This document shows, piece after piece, positions 9,200-16,801 of a stretch of 31,469 nt of DNA. The position numbers and the translations under genes were made by a program. Location: positions 1 through 31,469 of the forward strand of contig CAMWIS010000004.1 in NCBI GenBank assembly GCA_947174375.1. The letters are read 5' to 3'. This DNA comes from an uncultured Bacteroidales bacterium (GTDB taxonomy: Bacteria > Bacteroidota > Bacteroidia > Bacteroidales > P3). Below the pieces are notes generated by a model, which was not told the origin of the DNA, did not search any database, and was given only the letters and a program-made list of their open reading frames with translations. Position 1 is the first letter of the stretch. Each line of letters starts with the position of its first letter.

Positions 9200-10720
9200 T
9201 TACCGGATCGTTCTGCCGATGCGGTTCCAACGGATTTTGTGGAAACCCTTGCCGTCTTTATTCCAAGACATCCATATCCAAAACGCTTTGCCCACGATGT
9301 GGTCTTCGGGCACGAAGCCCCAGTAGCGCGAGTCGGCCGAGTTGTGGCGGTTGTCGCCCATCGCCCAGTAGTAATTCATGCCGAACGTATAGTAACGGCA
9401 GGCTTGGCCGTCCACAAAGAAGTCGCCGTCCTTTTCGGTCAGCGTATGGCCTTCGAAAGTCGTGATGAGCCGTCGGTAAAGCGCGATGTTGTCCTCCGTC
9501 AGCAAGACCGAGTCGCCCTTGCGCGGTACATAAACCGGGCCGTATTGGTCAATGTTCCAGGCATAGCGCTGCGGGTCGAACGGAAACAGTTGACGGTCGG
9601 CCACGCCCGCCGGCATCAGGTCGATTTCGGCGGTCAGACGGCCGTCCGCGTCGATGGCCGCCGCCATCTGTCGCGTCAACGGCACGCGGCCGTAATTCGG
9701 ATTGAACAGTTGCTTCAGGTCTTCGCCCGAAACGCCCAATTGCAGCCATTCCTGACGCGCCATCAGCCACGGTTGCGGCAGAATGCGGTAGTTCTGTTCC
9801 AGTTGGCGCGGGTCTTCGGCGCGTTGTCCGTTTACGTACGTCTTGCCGTCACGCAGTTCCACCGTGTCGCCGCCCACGGCGATGCAGCGTTTCACAAAGC
9901 TCTCGCGCCGGTCCACGGGACGGTACACGATGCGGCCGAAGCGGTTGCGGTCACGCCATACCGCCTCGCGTCCCACCTGGTTCACCAACGTATAATAGCT
10001 GACATTGCTTTGGTAAACCGTCGATACGGTGTCGCCGTCGGGAAAGTTGAACACGATGACGTCGTTGCGCTTGACCGTGGTGAAGCCCGGAAAACGGTAA
10101 TAGGGCAACTGGATGCCGGACACGAACGAGGGCTTGTCTTTCGTCAGCGGCATCGTATGCAGCACGAACGGAAACGCAACCGGCGTGTTGGGCAGGCGCG
10201 GGCCGTAGTGAATCTTGCTGACGAACAGGAAGTCGCCCACCTGCAGGCTCTTTTCCATCGAGGACGACGGAATGACATAACCTTTGAAATAAAAGCCGTG
10301 TACAATCAAGGCCACCGCCAGCGCGAAGCAGAGCGTGTCTATCCATTCCCGCGTCGGCGTCTTGGGGAAGGGCGGCAACAGGGCCGGGTTTTCGAAATGC
10401 AACCGCCGCTTGTAGGCCAAGTAAGGGAAGAAAACGAAGGGAACGGCCGCCGCCAGAAAGCAGTCGAGCAAGCCGTGGCGTTTGTAGCCGTAGGCCGTTT
10501 CAATGCAAAGTACCCAAAATACAAAGCAGTTGAGGAACGGCAGAAGCAGAAACGGATAATAGAGATACCATCTCCGGCCCGTTATTTTAATCCAAAGCCA
10601 TTCGGCGTAAAACGGCACGAACAGCCAATAAGGATTGCGGCCGCTGTCCTTGAACGCCGCCCATAGGCTGACGGCCAGCAAGGCCTTGTAGATAACGAGC
10701 AGCAGAATCAGGCAGAGCAT
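9200..10720 (-). CDS. lepB: Signal peptidase I (LepB), long Bacteroidota form
   Basis: This membrane-bound serine protease removes signal peptides from Sec-exported proteins. At 506 residues it is much longer than E. coli LepB (324 residues), with two additions: several extra N-terminal hydrophobic helices (about residues 1-105), and a large insertion between the catalytic Lys region and box E (about 305-440). Key motifs: IPSSSMEKSL with nucleophile Ser154, ESFVKRCIAVGGDTV with general base Lys277, and box E MGDNRHNSADSRYWG from residue 454. The membrane segment just ahead of the catalytic Ser is at about 127-146. It is the last gene of tig-clpP-lepB, starting 5 bp after the clpP stop, so it is probably translated in coupling with clpP. 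Its stop abuts the tamB stop. clpX, the usual gene after clpP, is absent here. Confidence 0.95.
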   Translation of the reverse strand: MLCLILLLVIYKALLAVSLWAAFKDSGRNPYWLFVPFYAEWLWIKITGRRWYLYYPFLLLPFLNCFVFWVLCIETAYGYKRHGLLDCFLAAAVPFVFFPYLAYKRRLHFENPALLPPFPKTPTREWIDTLCFALAVALIVHGFYFKGYVIPSSSMEKSLQVGDFLFVSKIHYGPRLPNTPVAFPFVLHTMPLTKDKPSFVSGIQLPYYRFPGFTTVKRNDVIVFNFPDGDTVSTVYQSNVSYYTLVNQVGREAVWRDRNRFGRIVYRPVDRRESFVKRCIAVGGDTVELRDGKTYVNGQRAEDPRQLEQNYRILPQPWLMARQEWLQLGVSGEDLKQLFNPNYGRVPLTRQMAAAIDADGRLTAEIDLMPAGVADRQLFPFDPQRYAWNIDQYGPVYVPRKGDSVLLTEDNIALYRRLITTFEGHTLTEKDGDFFVDGQACRYYTFGMNYYWAMGDNRHNSADSRYWGFVPEDHIVGKAFWIWMSWNKDGKGFHKIRWNRIGRTIR

Positions 10721-10725
10721 GGAAA

Positions 10726-11412
10726 TCAGGCTTTCTTATCCGATTTGGCCAGCACCTCGTCAATCATGCCGTAGGCCAGGGCTTCCTCCGCCGTCATCCA
10801 GTAATCGCGGTCGGCATCCTGATAAATCTTGTCGTAGGGCTGACCGCTGTGCTGCGCCAAAATATCGTAAAGTTCCTTTTTCAGTTTCAGAATCTCGCGC
10901 GCCGTGATTTCGATGTCCGAGGCCTGGCCTTCGGCACCGCCCATCGGCTGGTGAATCAGAACGCGCGCGTGCGGCAGGGCCGTGCGTTTGCCTTTCTGAC
11001 CGGCGCAGAGCAAGACCGCGCCCATAGAGGCGGCCATGCCCGTGCAAATCGTGGCCACGTCCGGCGTCACGTACTGCATCGTGTCGTAGATGCCCAGGCC
11101 CGCATATACCGAACCGCCCGGCGTGTTCAGATAAATCTGGATGTCTTTCTGCGAATCCACCGAATCTAAAAACAGCAACTGCGCCTGGATGACGTTGGCC
11201 ACCTGGTCGTCGATGGGCACGCCGAGGAAAATGATGCGGTCCATCATCAAACGCGAGAAAACGTCCATCGTCGCCACGTTCAACTGGCGTTCCTCGATAA
11301 TCGTCGGCGAAACGTAATAGGCTTTGGCCTGCGCGGCCGTCACGGCATCGAACGTCAAACTGTTGATGCCGCGGTGGCCGATGGCGTATTTTCTAAATTC
11401 GTTGTAATCCAT
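10726..11412 (-). CDS. clpP: ATP-dependent Clp protease proteolytic subunit ClpP
   Basis: ClpP forms the tetradecameric proteolytic chamber that degrades substrates unfolded by ClpX or other Clp ATPases. The 228-residue protein keeps the full catalytic triad: Ser129 in GMAASMGA, His154 in RVLIHQPMGG, and Asp203 in DADRDYWM. The substrate-binding strand NTPGGSVYAGLGIYD is intact at about 96-110. An N-terminal extension of roughly 25-30 residues precedes the folded core, consistent with a propeptide or with Bacteroidota forms; that is inference. It lies 2 bp downstream of tig and 5 bp upstream of lepB, so the three genes look like one operon. No Clp ATPase gene is present in the window. Confidence 0.97.
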   Translation of the reverse strand: MDYNEFRKYAIGHRGINSLTFDAVTAAQAKAYYVSPTIIEERQLNVATMDVFSRLMMDRIIFLGVPIDDQVANVIQAQLLFLDSVDSQKDIQIYLNTPGGSVYAGLGIYDTMQYVTPDVATICTGMAASMGAVLLCAGQKGKRTALPHARVLIHQPMGGAEGQASDIEITAREILKLKKELYDILAQHSGQPYDKIYQDADRDYWMTAEEALAYGMIDEVLAKSDKKA

Positions 11413-11414
11413 AA

Positions 11415-12791
11415 TTATTTACCGGGGTTCAACAACGCGACGAATTCGTCATACGAAACCGCCTTGTCGTTCTGTTTAACCTTTTCGAGGAAGAGCGCGA
11501 TCATCTTTTCGTCCATCATGGCGTCGTAAACGCGCTTGATTTCTTCCTGTTTCTGCATCATGCTGTCGATGACGCGGTCGATGCGCTTGTTCGTTTCCTC
11601 GTCCTGCGTCTGAACCGGGAAGTACTGCGAAAGTACGCGTTCGCGGTAGAAAGCGCGCAGGTCTTCGGGCTTGATGTCGATGTTGTTGTCCTTAATCAAA
11701 CGGCTTTCAATCAACTGCCATTTGATGGAGTTGGCGTACATCGGGAATTCCTTTTCCACGATTTCCGGCGTCAGCGCGGCTTCGCCCGGCTTGCGGTTCG
11801 TGTCGCCTTGCAGAATCCAGCGTTTCAGGAATTCTTCGGGCAGATCCATGGCCGTCTTTTCCACGAGCAGGTCAATGACGTCGTTCATGAACTTGCGGTC
11901 GGTGTCGCGGCTGTAGAACTGTTTGGCCTCGTTGCGGATGGCGTCCTTGAAGCCGGCTTCGTCCTTGATGTCGGCCGACGGATAAACCTTTTTGTATAAG
12001 TCTTCGTTCAGTTCGGCCGGTTCGATATGGCTGACGCTTTCAATCGTAAAGCGGAAGTCGCCTTCCAGCTTTTCGGCCTCCTCTTTCGAGATATGCAACA
12101 TGGCGGCCAGGTCGGTCGCGTTCTTAAACGCTTTCTGAACCGGGAAATCCACGGCGGCGCCTACCGATTTGCCGATAAATTTCTTCTGAATCGTCTTCAG
12201 GCCGAGCGTATTGATGGCAATCGAAGTCTTGGTGTTCAGGCCGCCTTCCTTCGGGTTGCCGTCTTCGCCGAGTTGGACGAGTTCGCCGCCCAACAGGTCT
12301 TCTTCGGCCGCCTTTTCGGGGCTCGTCAGCTGGCCGTAGCGGCGACGGATGTCGTCCGCGTATTTGTCCACCATCGCGTCGTCGATTTTAATCTGATAGC
12401 GCGTGGCCGTCAGCTTGCCGAGATCCAGTTTGAAGTCGGGCGCGAGGCCGATTTCAAACCAGAACACGAATTTGTCGGGGTTTTCGAAATTCGCCACCGT
12501 CTCTTCGTCCTTGGCCGAAATGGGCTGACCTAAAATATCCAATTTCTCGTCCGCGATATATTGCTGCAACTTGTTGGAAATAATCTTGTTGACTTCTTCG
12601 GCCAAAATGGCTTTGCCGTACATTTTCTTGACCAGTCCGGCCGGCACCATGCCCGCGCGGAAACCGTTCAGTTGTACTTTTTTGCGGTACGCTTTGAGTT
12701 CATTGGCCACGGCCGTCTGATAATCGGCCGGTTCCAGCTCGATTTTGATGTAAGCGTTGTGCTGCGTTGCGTTTTCTCTGCTGATATTCAT
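11415..12791 (-). CDS. tig: Trigger factor, ribosome-associated chaperone
   Basis: Trigger factor binds near ribosomal protein L23 at the exit tunnel and shields nascent chains. The 458-residue protein shows the ribosome-docking signature GFRAGMVP at residues 43-50 (E. coli GFRKGKVP). A divergent FKBP-like middle domain follows (about 150-240), then a long helical C-terminal chaperone region rich in Lys and Glu. The FKBP part looks poorly conserved, as in many Bacteroidota trigger factors, so peptidyl-prolyl isomerase activity is uncertain. It is first in the tig-clpP-lepB operon. A perfect TAnnTTTG box lies 29 bp upstream of its ATG on the minus strand. Confidence 0.95.
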   Translation of the reverse strand: MNISRENATQHNAYIKIELEPADYQTAVANELKAYRKKVQLNGFRAGMVPAGLVKKMYGKAILAEEVNKIISNKLQQYIADEKLDILGQPISAKDEETVANFENPDKFVFWFEIGLAPDFKLDLGKLTATRYQIKIDDAMVDKYADDIRRRYGQLTSPEKAAEEDLLGGELVQLGEDGNPKEGGLNTKTSIAINTLGLKTIQKKFIGKSVGAAVDFPVQKAFKNATDLAAMLHISKEEAEKLEGDFRFTIESVSHIEPAELNEDLYKKVYPSADIKDEAGFKDAIRNEAKQFYSRDTDRKFMNDVIDLLVEKTAMDLPEEFLKRWILQGDTNRKPGEAALTPEIVEKEFPMYANSIKWQLIESRLIKDNNIDIKPEDLRAFYRERVLSQYFPVQTQDEETNKRIDRVIDSMMQKQEEIKRVYDAMMDEKMIALFLEKVKQNDKAVSYDEFVALLNPGK

Positions 12792-12819
12792 GTGAAACCT
12801 AATTTTTCAATCAAGGTCG

Positions 12820-12850
12820 CAAAAGTACGAAATTTTTACGGAAATACAAT
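12820..12850 (-). promoter_or_regulatory. Promoter of the tig-clpP-lepB operon
   Basis: Read on the minus strand, TACTTTTG (12820-12827) matches the Bacteroidota -7 consensus TAnnTTTG exactly. A TTG (ATTG with its flank, 12847-12850) sits 19 bp upstream as a fair -33 element. It faces away from the promoter for the secreted-protein gene, and the two -33 elements are side by side. Confidence 0.65.
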
Positions 12851-12881
12851 TTGTCGTTTTGCTAAAAAAATCTTAAATTCG
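12850..12881 (+). promoter_or_regulatory. Promoter for the T9SS-cargo/S74 gene pair
   Basis: TTTG at 12850-12853 and TAAATTCG at 12874-12881 are separated by 20 bp, the spacing expected for a Bacteroidota -33/-7 pair. The -7 box matches TAnnTTTG in all but one base. The start codon at 12899 follows 17 bp later, so the leader would be very short. Confidence 0.5.
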
Positions 12882-12898
12882 CAGATTATTCTGTAGGT

Positions 12899-13519
12899 AT
12901 GGAAAAACAATACGGACAGCATATTGGAGGGCGTTGCGCACGCTTGTGGCTGATGGCGGCCATCCTGGGGCTTGGCGGCTCCCTCGGCCTGCTTTCCGCC
13001 CAAACGATAGGGCGGGAAGTGCTGTCTTCCGGCGGAGAGACCAAGCGGCAGGCGCTGGGGTTCGGCGGGGAGGCCTGCCTGATGACGTGGACGATAGGCG
13101 AGCCCATAGGGGAAACCTATGCGGGTTCCAAAAAGATTATCAGCCAAGGCTTTTTGCAGGGCGAAGGGTTTATTGCCGACACCATCGACATGGATACGGC
13201 CTGGTTGCCTTTGGCCGTGGAAACGGAACGGCTGGTGGAAGTCCTCTGCTACCCGAATCCGACGCACGGGCCGTTGCAGGTCGTGCTCAACCCGATAGGC
13301 GCGGGGAGCATTGCGGCCGACGTCGTGTTGACGGATATGCGCGGGCGGCGGTTGCGCCATGTGCCGGCCGGCCGGTTGCCCTGGCGGGAAACCTTGGATT
13401 TGTCGGCTTATCCGGCCGGCACGTACCTGCTGCACCTGACGTTGCGGTTGGCACCGGAGGGGGGCGCGCTCCATACGGAAGCGGTCAGAAGCAAAACGTA
13501 TAAGATTGTCAAAAACTAA
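12899..13519 (+). CDS. Small secreted protein with T9SS C-terminal sorting domain
   Basis: The 206-residue product has an N-terminal signal peptide: basic start, hydrophobic stretch about residues 15-33, likely cleavage after SAQ at 35. A short mature region follows (about 36-113) containing 'MTWTIGEPIGETY' and 'IISQGFLQGEGF', the pattern seen in small Bacteroidota surface proteins. A type A T9SS sorting domain occupies about 114-206: YPNPTHGPLQV, then VVLTDMRGRRL, LDLSAYPAGTYLLHL and terminal KTYKIVKN. Known family behaviour is Sec export, then T9SS passage across the outer membrane with CTD removal and attachment or release. The CTD makes up almost half of the protein, so the cargo is tiny. 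It has its own promoter divergent from tig and ends 36 bp before the preferred ATG of the S74 fibre gene, probably in one transcript. The specific function is unknown. Confidence 0.85.
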   Translation: MEKQYGQHIGGRCARLWLMAAILGLGGSLGLLSAQTIGREVLSSGGETKRQALGFGGEACLMTWTIGEPIGETYAGSKKIISQGFLQGEGFIADTIDMDTAWLPLAVETERLVEVLCYPNPTHGPLQVVLNPIGAGSIAADVVLTDMRGRRLRHVPAGRLPWRETLDLSAYPAGTYLLHLTLRLAPEGGALHTEAVRSKTYKIVKN

Positions 13520-13555
13520 ATAGCATTTTCTCATCATTTAACGGTGGTTACGGAT

Positions 13556-16057
13556 ATGGAGAAACGAACAGGAAGCAATTGGTTGAGGTGGTTGTGTGCC
13601 GGATTGTTGTGTTTGGCCAGCGTGGGGAACCGCGCCTTGCAGGCGGAAGGCGTGCCGCCCGTCATTAAATACCAGGCGGTGTTGCGCGATTTGGAAGGCG
13701 AGCCGATGGTGGACCGTACGGATTTGGCCATTCGGATTACGTTGCGGCAGGGTTCGCCGGCCGGCACGATTCTCTATCAGGAAACGCATACCGACTTGAC
13801 GACCGATGCCTTCGGCCTGTTGCTGTTGGAAATCGGGCGCGGTCAAGCGTCCGGCGCGGGAGCCGCCAGTCTGTCGGACGTGCCTTGGGAAAACAGCCCG
13901 ATTTACGCCCAGGTGGAAATCCAGGCCGATGACAACGGCTATACGATGATGGGGGCTTCCGAACTGCTTTCGGTACCCTATGCGCTCTATGCCGGCAACG
14001 CGAGTGTCGGTTACGGGCTGACGGACGGCTTTTTGCCCAAGTATGACGCCGGTTATATGAATCTGGTCGATTCCAAGGTCTCGGAGACCTACGATGGCCA
14101 ATTGCAGTTCTACACGGGTGACGAGGCCTATAAGTTCCCGACCGCGCGCGGTAACCGGAATCAGACGTTGGTTTTGATCGATGACGAAGGAACGCTGGGA
14201 TGGCGTGCGGGCGGCGGCGGAGGCGGCGGTGCCGGCTGCGAGGATTGCCATGACGGTTTTATGACCTATTGGGATGAGATGGCCGGGCAATTGCATACGA
14301 CCGATATGCGGTACGACGAACCGACGGGGGCGGTCTATGCCGGCAGCCAGTTCATCAGTCCCGAATTGATGATTGTGGAAAACGAAATGGAAATCAACGG
14401 TACGGTTTCCGGTAACCACAACCTGCAATACAAGGATTTGCCCTATAACCAAGTGTGGGTCGGCAACAAGTTGAACCAAAGCGAGGCCTATCGTTTGGGC
14501 GGGGATGGCGTGACCATCGACAGCCTCAACAAGGTCTTGCGTTTCGGCGGCGGTGCGTCGGTCTGGGGCTTCCAGCCGGACGGCACGACGGATTATGTAT
14601 ATACAAAACTGAACGAAGGGCAGTTTGTCCGCGTGGGCATCGGGCTCGAACGGCCGAAGACGCGTCTGCATGTGCAGGACGGTGCGTTGTTGCTGTCCGG
14701 AACGCCGGGCGATGACCAAGACGCGCCGGGTGATTGGGAGGCCGGGCACCATCTTTATTGGCATGCCGGCAAGGGCGCTTTGCGGATGGGTAAACTCGAA
14801 GCCGGGTCGTTGAGTTTGTGGAATACCGCCAATCTGGGCGAAAACTCCATCGCATTGGGCACCGGTGCGCAAGCGACGGCGCCGGATAACGTGGCCATCG
14901 GTAAGAAAACCGAGGCGCAGGGAGAGAACGCGATGGTCTTCGGTCAGAACAGTGTCGCGAACGATGAGCAGGGCTTGGCCTTGGGGCATAACCTGTTCGT
15001 TTCCGGCATGCGTGCGGTCGGCATCGGCCACGGCTCATCCCCCAACCTTGGGGCAGCCACCTTCAAGGCGGTCGGTGCCCGGAGTGTTTCGATGGGGTAT
15101 GACGTGGTGAATGCAGGCGACGACGCGGTGGCCATCGGGACGGAATTGGAGGTGAGCGATAAAGCGGGCGGCAGCGTGGTGCTGGGCTCCGGACATGAAA
15201 TCGAGGGTGAGAACAGTGTGGCGATAGGCAGCGATATCAAAGGGAAAAGACCTTCGGTTTATCAATCATCGGACCGGAATTTCCAAATAGGCATGGATTT
15301 GAAAGTTATCAACGGTTCTTCGGATGTCATCAGCATCGGACAGTTCAATGAAGTGGACAAATGCGAGGCGGGTACCGTCAATATCGGCATGGACTTGACG
15401 ACGCGGAACCACAATGAAACCGTCAATATCGGATTCGGCAATGTCGTAGGGCCGGCTCAAAGAGCCGGTTTTACCGATTATGGGCCTATTGTCATCGGGC
15501 ATAGACTGGAATTCGAAGACGAAAGAGGCGTTATATTGGGTATGTACAATAACAAAGAATTGGAATCTTGGGATTTGCCGGCTTTGGTCGTTGGCGTGGG
15601 GACGGGTCGTAGCCAACGTAGGAATGTGTTGGAATTGTCTGAAAAAGGAGAGTTGTCTATCATTGGCGATAAATCGGAGATTCATGTGAAAACGGTCGAT
15701 GAATGGTCGGATAGTTGCTTAAAAACCGATATCCGGCTGTTGGAGGCGGATTACGCGGTTTTGCAGGCCTTGCACCCCGTACGTTACCGTTTCAAAGATG
15801 ATGAGGAACAAATCCTGCGGTTCGGCTTTATCGCGCAGGATGTGGAACGGTATTTCCCGCATTTGGTAAGTACCAGCAAAAAAGGCATCAAGGGCTTGAA
15901 CTATACCGGCCTGTTGCCCGTGTTGTGGCAATATACGCAGCGGTTGGAACAAACCGTTGAAACGCAGGCCGCCGAAATCGACCGTTTGAAAACCGAATTG
16001 GAATCCTTGAAGGCCGATGTACAGGCCATCAAGGCCGCCATGGGCATAGGTGAATAA
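13556..16057 (+). CDS. Exported fibre-like protein with YadA-type head and Peptidase S74 chaperone domain
   Basis: The preferred start is ATG 13556, since the signal peptide (MEKRTGSNWLRWLCAGLL...) begins there; an in-frame GTG at 13544 would add four residues. In the 833-residue numbering: residues about 33-150 are the Bacteroidota module with IKYQAVLRD, GTILYQETHTD, FGLLLLEIG and LLSVPYALYA; a poly-Gly run with CEDCH lies at about 219-232; about 426-676 has YadA-head-like repeats (NSIALGTGA, NVAIGKKTEAQG, NSVAIGSD). The C terminus is a Peptidase S74 intramolecular chaperone with the SDSCLK dyad (Ser718, Lys723), followed by GFIAQDVERYFP and a coiled coil (~790-830). S74 domains trimerise fibres and then cleave themselves off just before the Ser. 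There is no T9SS sorting domain. GC falls to about 47% at 15241-15720. Substrate or binding partner is unknown. Confidence 0.88.
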   Translation: MEKRTGSNWLRWLCAGLLCLASVGNRALQAEGVPPVIKYQAVLRDLEGEPMVDRTDLAIRITLRQGSPAGTILYQETHTDLTTDAFGLLLLEIGRGQASGAGAASLSDVPWENSPIYAQVEIQADDNGYTMMGASELLSVPYALYAGNASVGYGLTDGFLPKYDAGYMNLVDSKVSETYDGQLQFYTGDEAYKFPTARGNRNQTLVLIDDEGTLGWRAGGGGGGGAGCEDCHDGFMTYWDEMAGQLHTTDMRYDEPTGAVYAGSQFISPELMIVENEMEINGTVSGNHNLQYKDLPYNQVWVGNKLNQSEAYRLGGDGVTIDSLNKVLRFGGGASVWGFQPDGTTDYVYTKLNEGQFVRVGIGLERPKTRLHVQDGALLLSGTPGDDQDAPGDWEAGHHLYWHAGKGALRMGKLEAGSLSLWNTANLGENSIALGTGAQATAPDNVAIGKKTEAQGENAMVFGQNSVANDEQGLALGHNLFVSGMRAVGIGHGSSPNLGAATFKAVGARSVSMGYDVVNAGDDAVAIGTELEVSDKAGGSVVLGSGHEIEGENSVAIGSDIKGKRPSVYQSSDRNFQIGMDLKVINGSSDVISIGQFNEVDKCEAGTVNIGMDLTTRNHNETVNIGFGNVVGPAQRAGFTDYGPIVIGHRLEFEDERGVILGMYNNKELESWDLPALVVGVGTGRSQRRNVLELSEKGELSIIGDKSEIHVKTVDEWSDSCLKTDIRLLEADYAVLQALHPVRYRFKDDEEQILRFGFIAQDVERYFPHLVSTSKKGIKGLNYTGLLPVLWQYTQRLEQTVETQAAEIDRLKTELESLKADVQAIKAAMGIGE
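15451..15472 (+). other. Terminator-like hairpin inside the S74 fibre gene
   Basis: CCGGCTC-AAA-GAGCCGG forms a perfect 7-bp GC-rich stem with a 3-base loop (15452-15468), extendable by one G-T pair, followed at once by TTTT (15469-15472). The geometry resembles an intrinsic terminator on the coding strand, but the U-tract is short and the site lies mid-gene. The hairpin is seen directly; a function is only inferred. Confidence 0.45.
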
Positions 16058-16080
16058 ATATATATAGCGGAGCAGACATT

Positions 16081-16764
16081 ATGGAAACCAATGCCGATAA
16101 CGTGATTGATGTCCGTCAGTTGGACGTCTATCAGAAAAACTATCTGATTCTGTCGCAGGTCAACCTGTCGATGCGGCGCGGCGAATTCGTCTATCTCATC
16201 GGCAAGACCGGCACGGGCAAGAGTTCGCTTTTGCGGACGCTCTACGCCGACCTTCCGGTACAGGCGGGCGAGGTGGAAGTCTGCGGCCAACGCTTGGATG
16301 GGCTGCGCGACAAGGAAATACCGTATCTGCGGCGTCAAATCGGCATCGTGTTTCAGGATTTCCAACTGCTTATGGACCGCAATATCCACGACAACCTGAT
16401 GTTCGTGCTCAAGGCCACGGCTTGGAAAGACAAGGACGCGATGGAGCAACGCATCGAAGAGGTACTGGAAAAGGTCGGGCTCAAAACGCAGGCCTACAAA
16501 ATGCCGTACCGGCTTTCGGGCGGCGAACAGCAGCGCGTGGCCATCGCGCGGGCCTTGCTCAACGATCCTGAGTTGATATTGGCTGACGAGCCGACGGGAA
16601 ACCTGGATCCCGGCACGTCGGAGGAAATTATGAAACTGCTTGTGGAAATCAGCAAGGGCGGTTGCGCCGTCCTGTTGGCCACGCACGATTTTCTGATGAT
16701 CAGCAAATTTCCGTCCCGTATCCTCATGTGTGCGGACGGCCGGATTAAAGAAGAAGCTTTTTAG
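16081..16764 (+). CDS. ftsE: FtsE-type ABC transporter ATP-binding protein
   Basis: FtsE is the cytoplasmic ATPase that, with the membrane protein FtsX, couples cell division to activation of periplasmic peptidoglycan hydrolases. The 227-residue protein has a complete ABC nucleotide-binding domain: Walker A GKTGTGKS (41-48), Q-loop VFQDFQLLMDR (90-100), signature LSGGEQQR (145-152), Walker B LILADEPTGNLD (165-176) and H-loop His202. The 'FQDFQLL' Q-loop and overall length favour FtsE over LolD-like relatives, although those remain the nearest alternative. No FtsX gene is adjacent. It begins 23 bp after the S74 gene and ends 37 bp before the debranching enzyme, so co-transcription with either is possible; I found no TAnnTTTG box in those gaps. 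Confidence 0.88.
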   Translation: METNADNVIDVRQLDVYQKNYLILSQVNLSMRRGEFVYLIGKTGTGKSSLLRTLYADLPVQAGEVEVCGQRLDGLRDKEIPYLRRQIGIVFQDFQLLMDRNIHDNLMFVLKATAWKDKDAMEQRIEEVLEKVGLKTQAYKMPYRLSGGEQQRVAIARALLNDPELILADEPTGNLDPGTSEEIMKLLVEISKGGCAVLLATHDFLMISKFPSRILMCADGRIKEEAF

Positions 16765-16801
16765 TAATAAAAACCGTTTTTAGCGATAAAAATCCTGAAG
16801 T

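Noticed and set aside
13544..13555. GTG start for the S74 fibre gene
   Set aside because: An in-frame ATG 12 bp later begins a clean signal peptide, so the ATG is preferred; the GTG cannot be excluded.
13538..15031. 497-codon minus-strand frame opposite the S74 fibre gene
   Set aside because: Antisense shadow; the sense strand has signal peptide, family motifs and the S74 domain.
16777..16792. TTTTTA-GCGA-TAAAAA hairpin between ftsE and the debranching gene
   Set aside because: The stem is six A-T pairs only, too weak for a terminator, and no known site resembles it.
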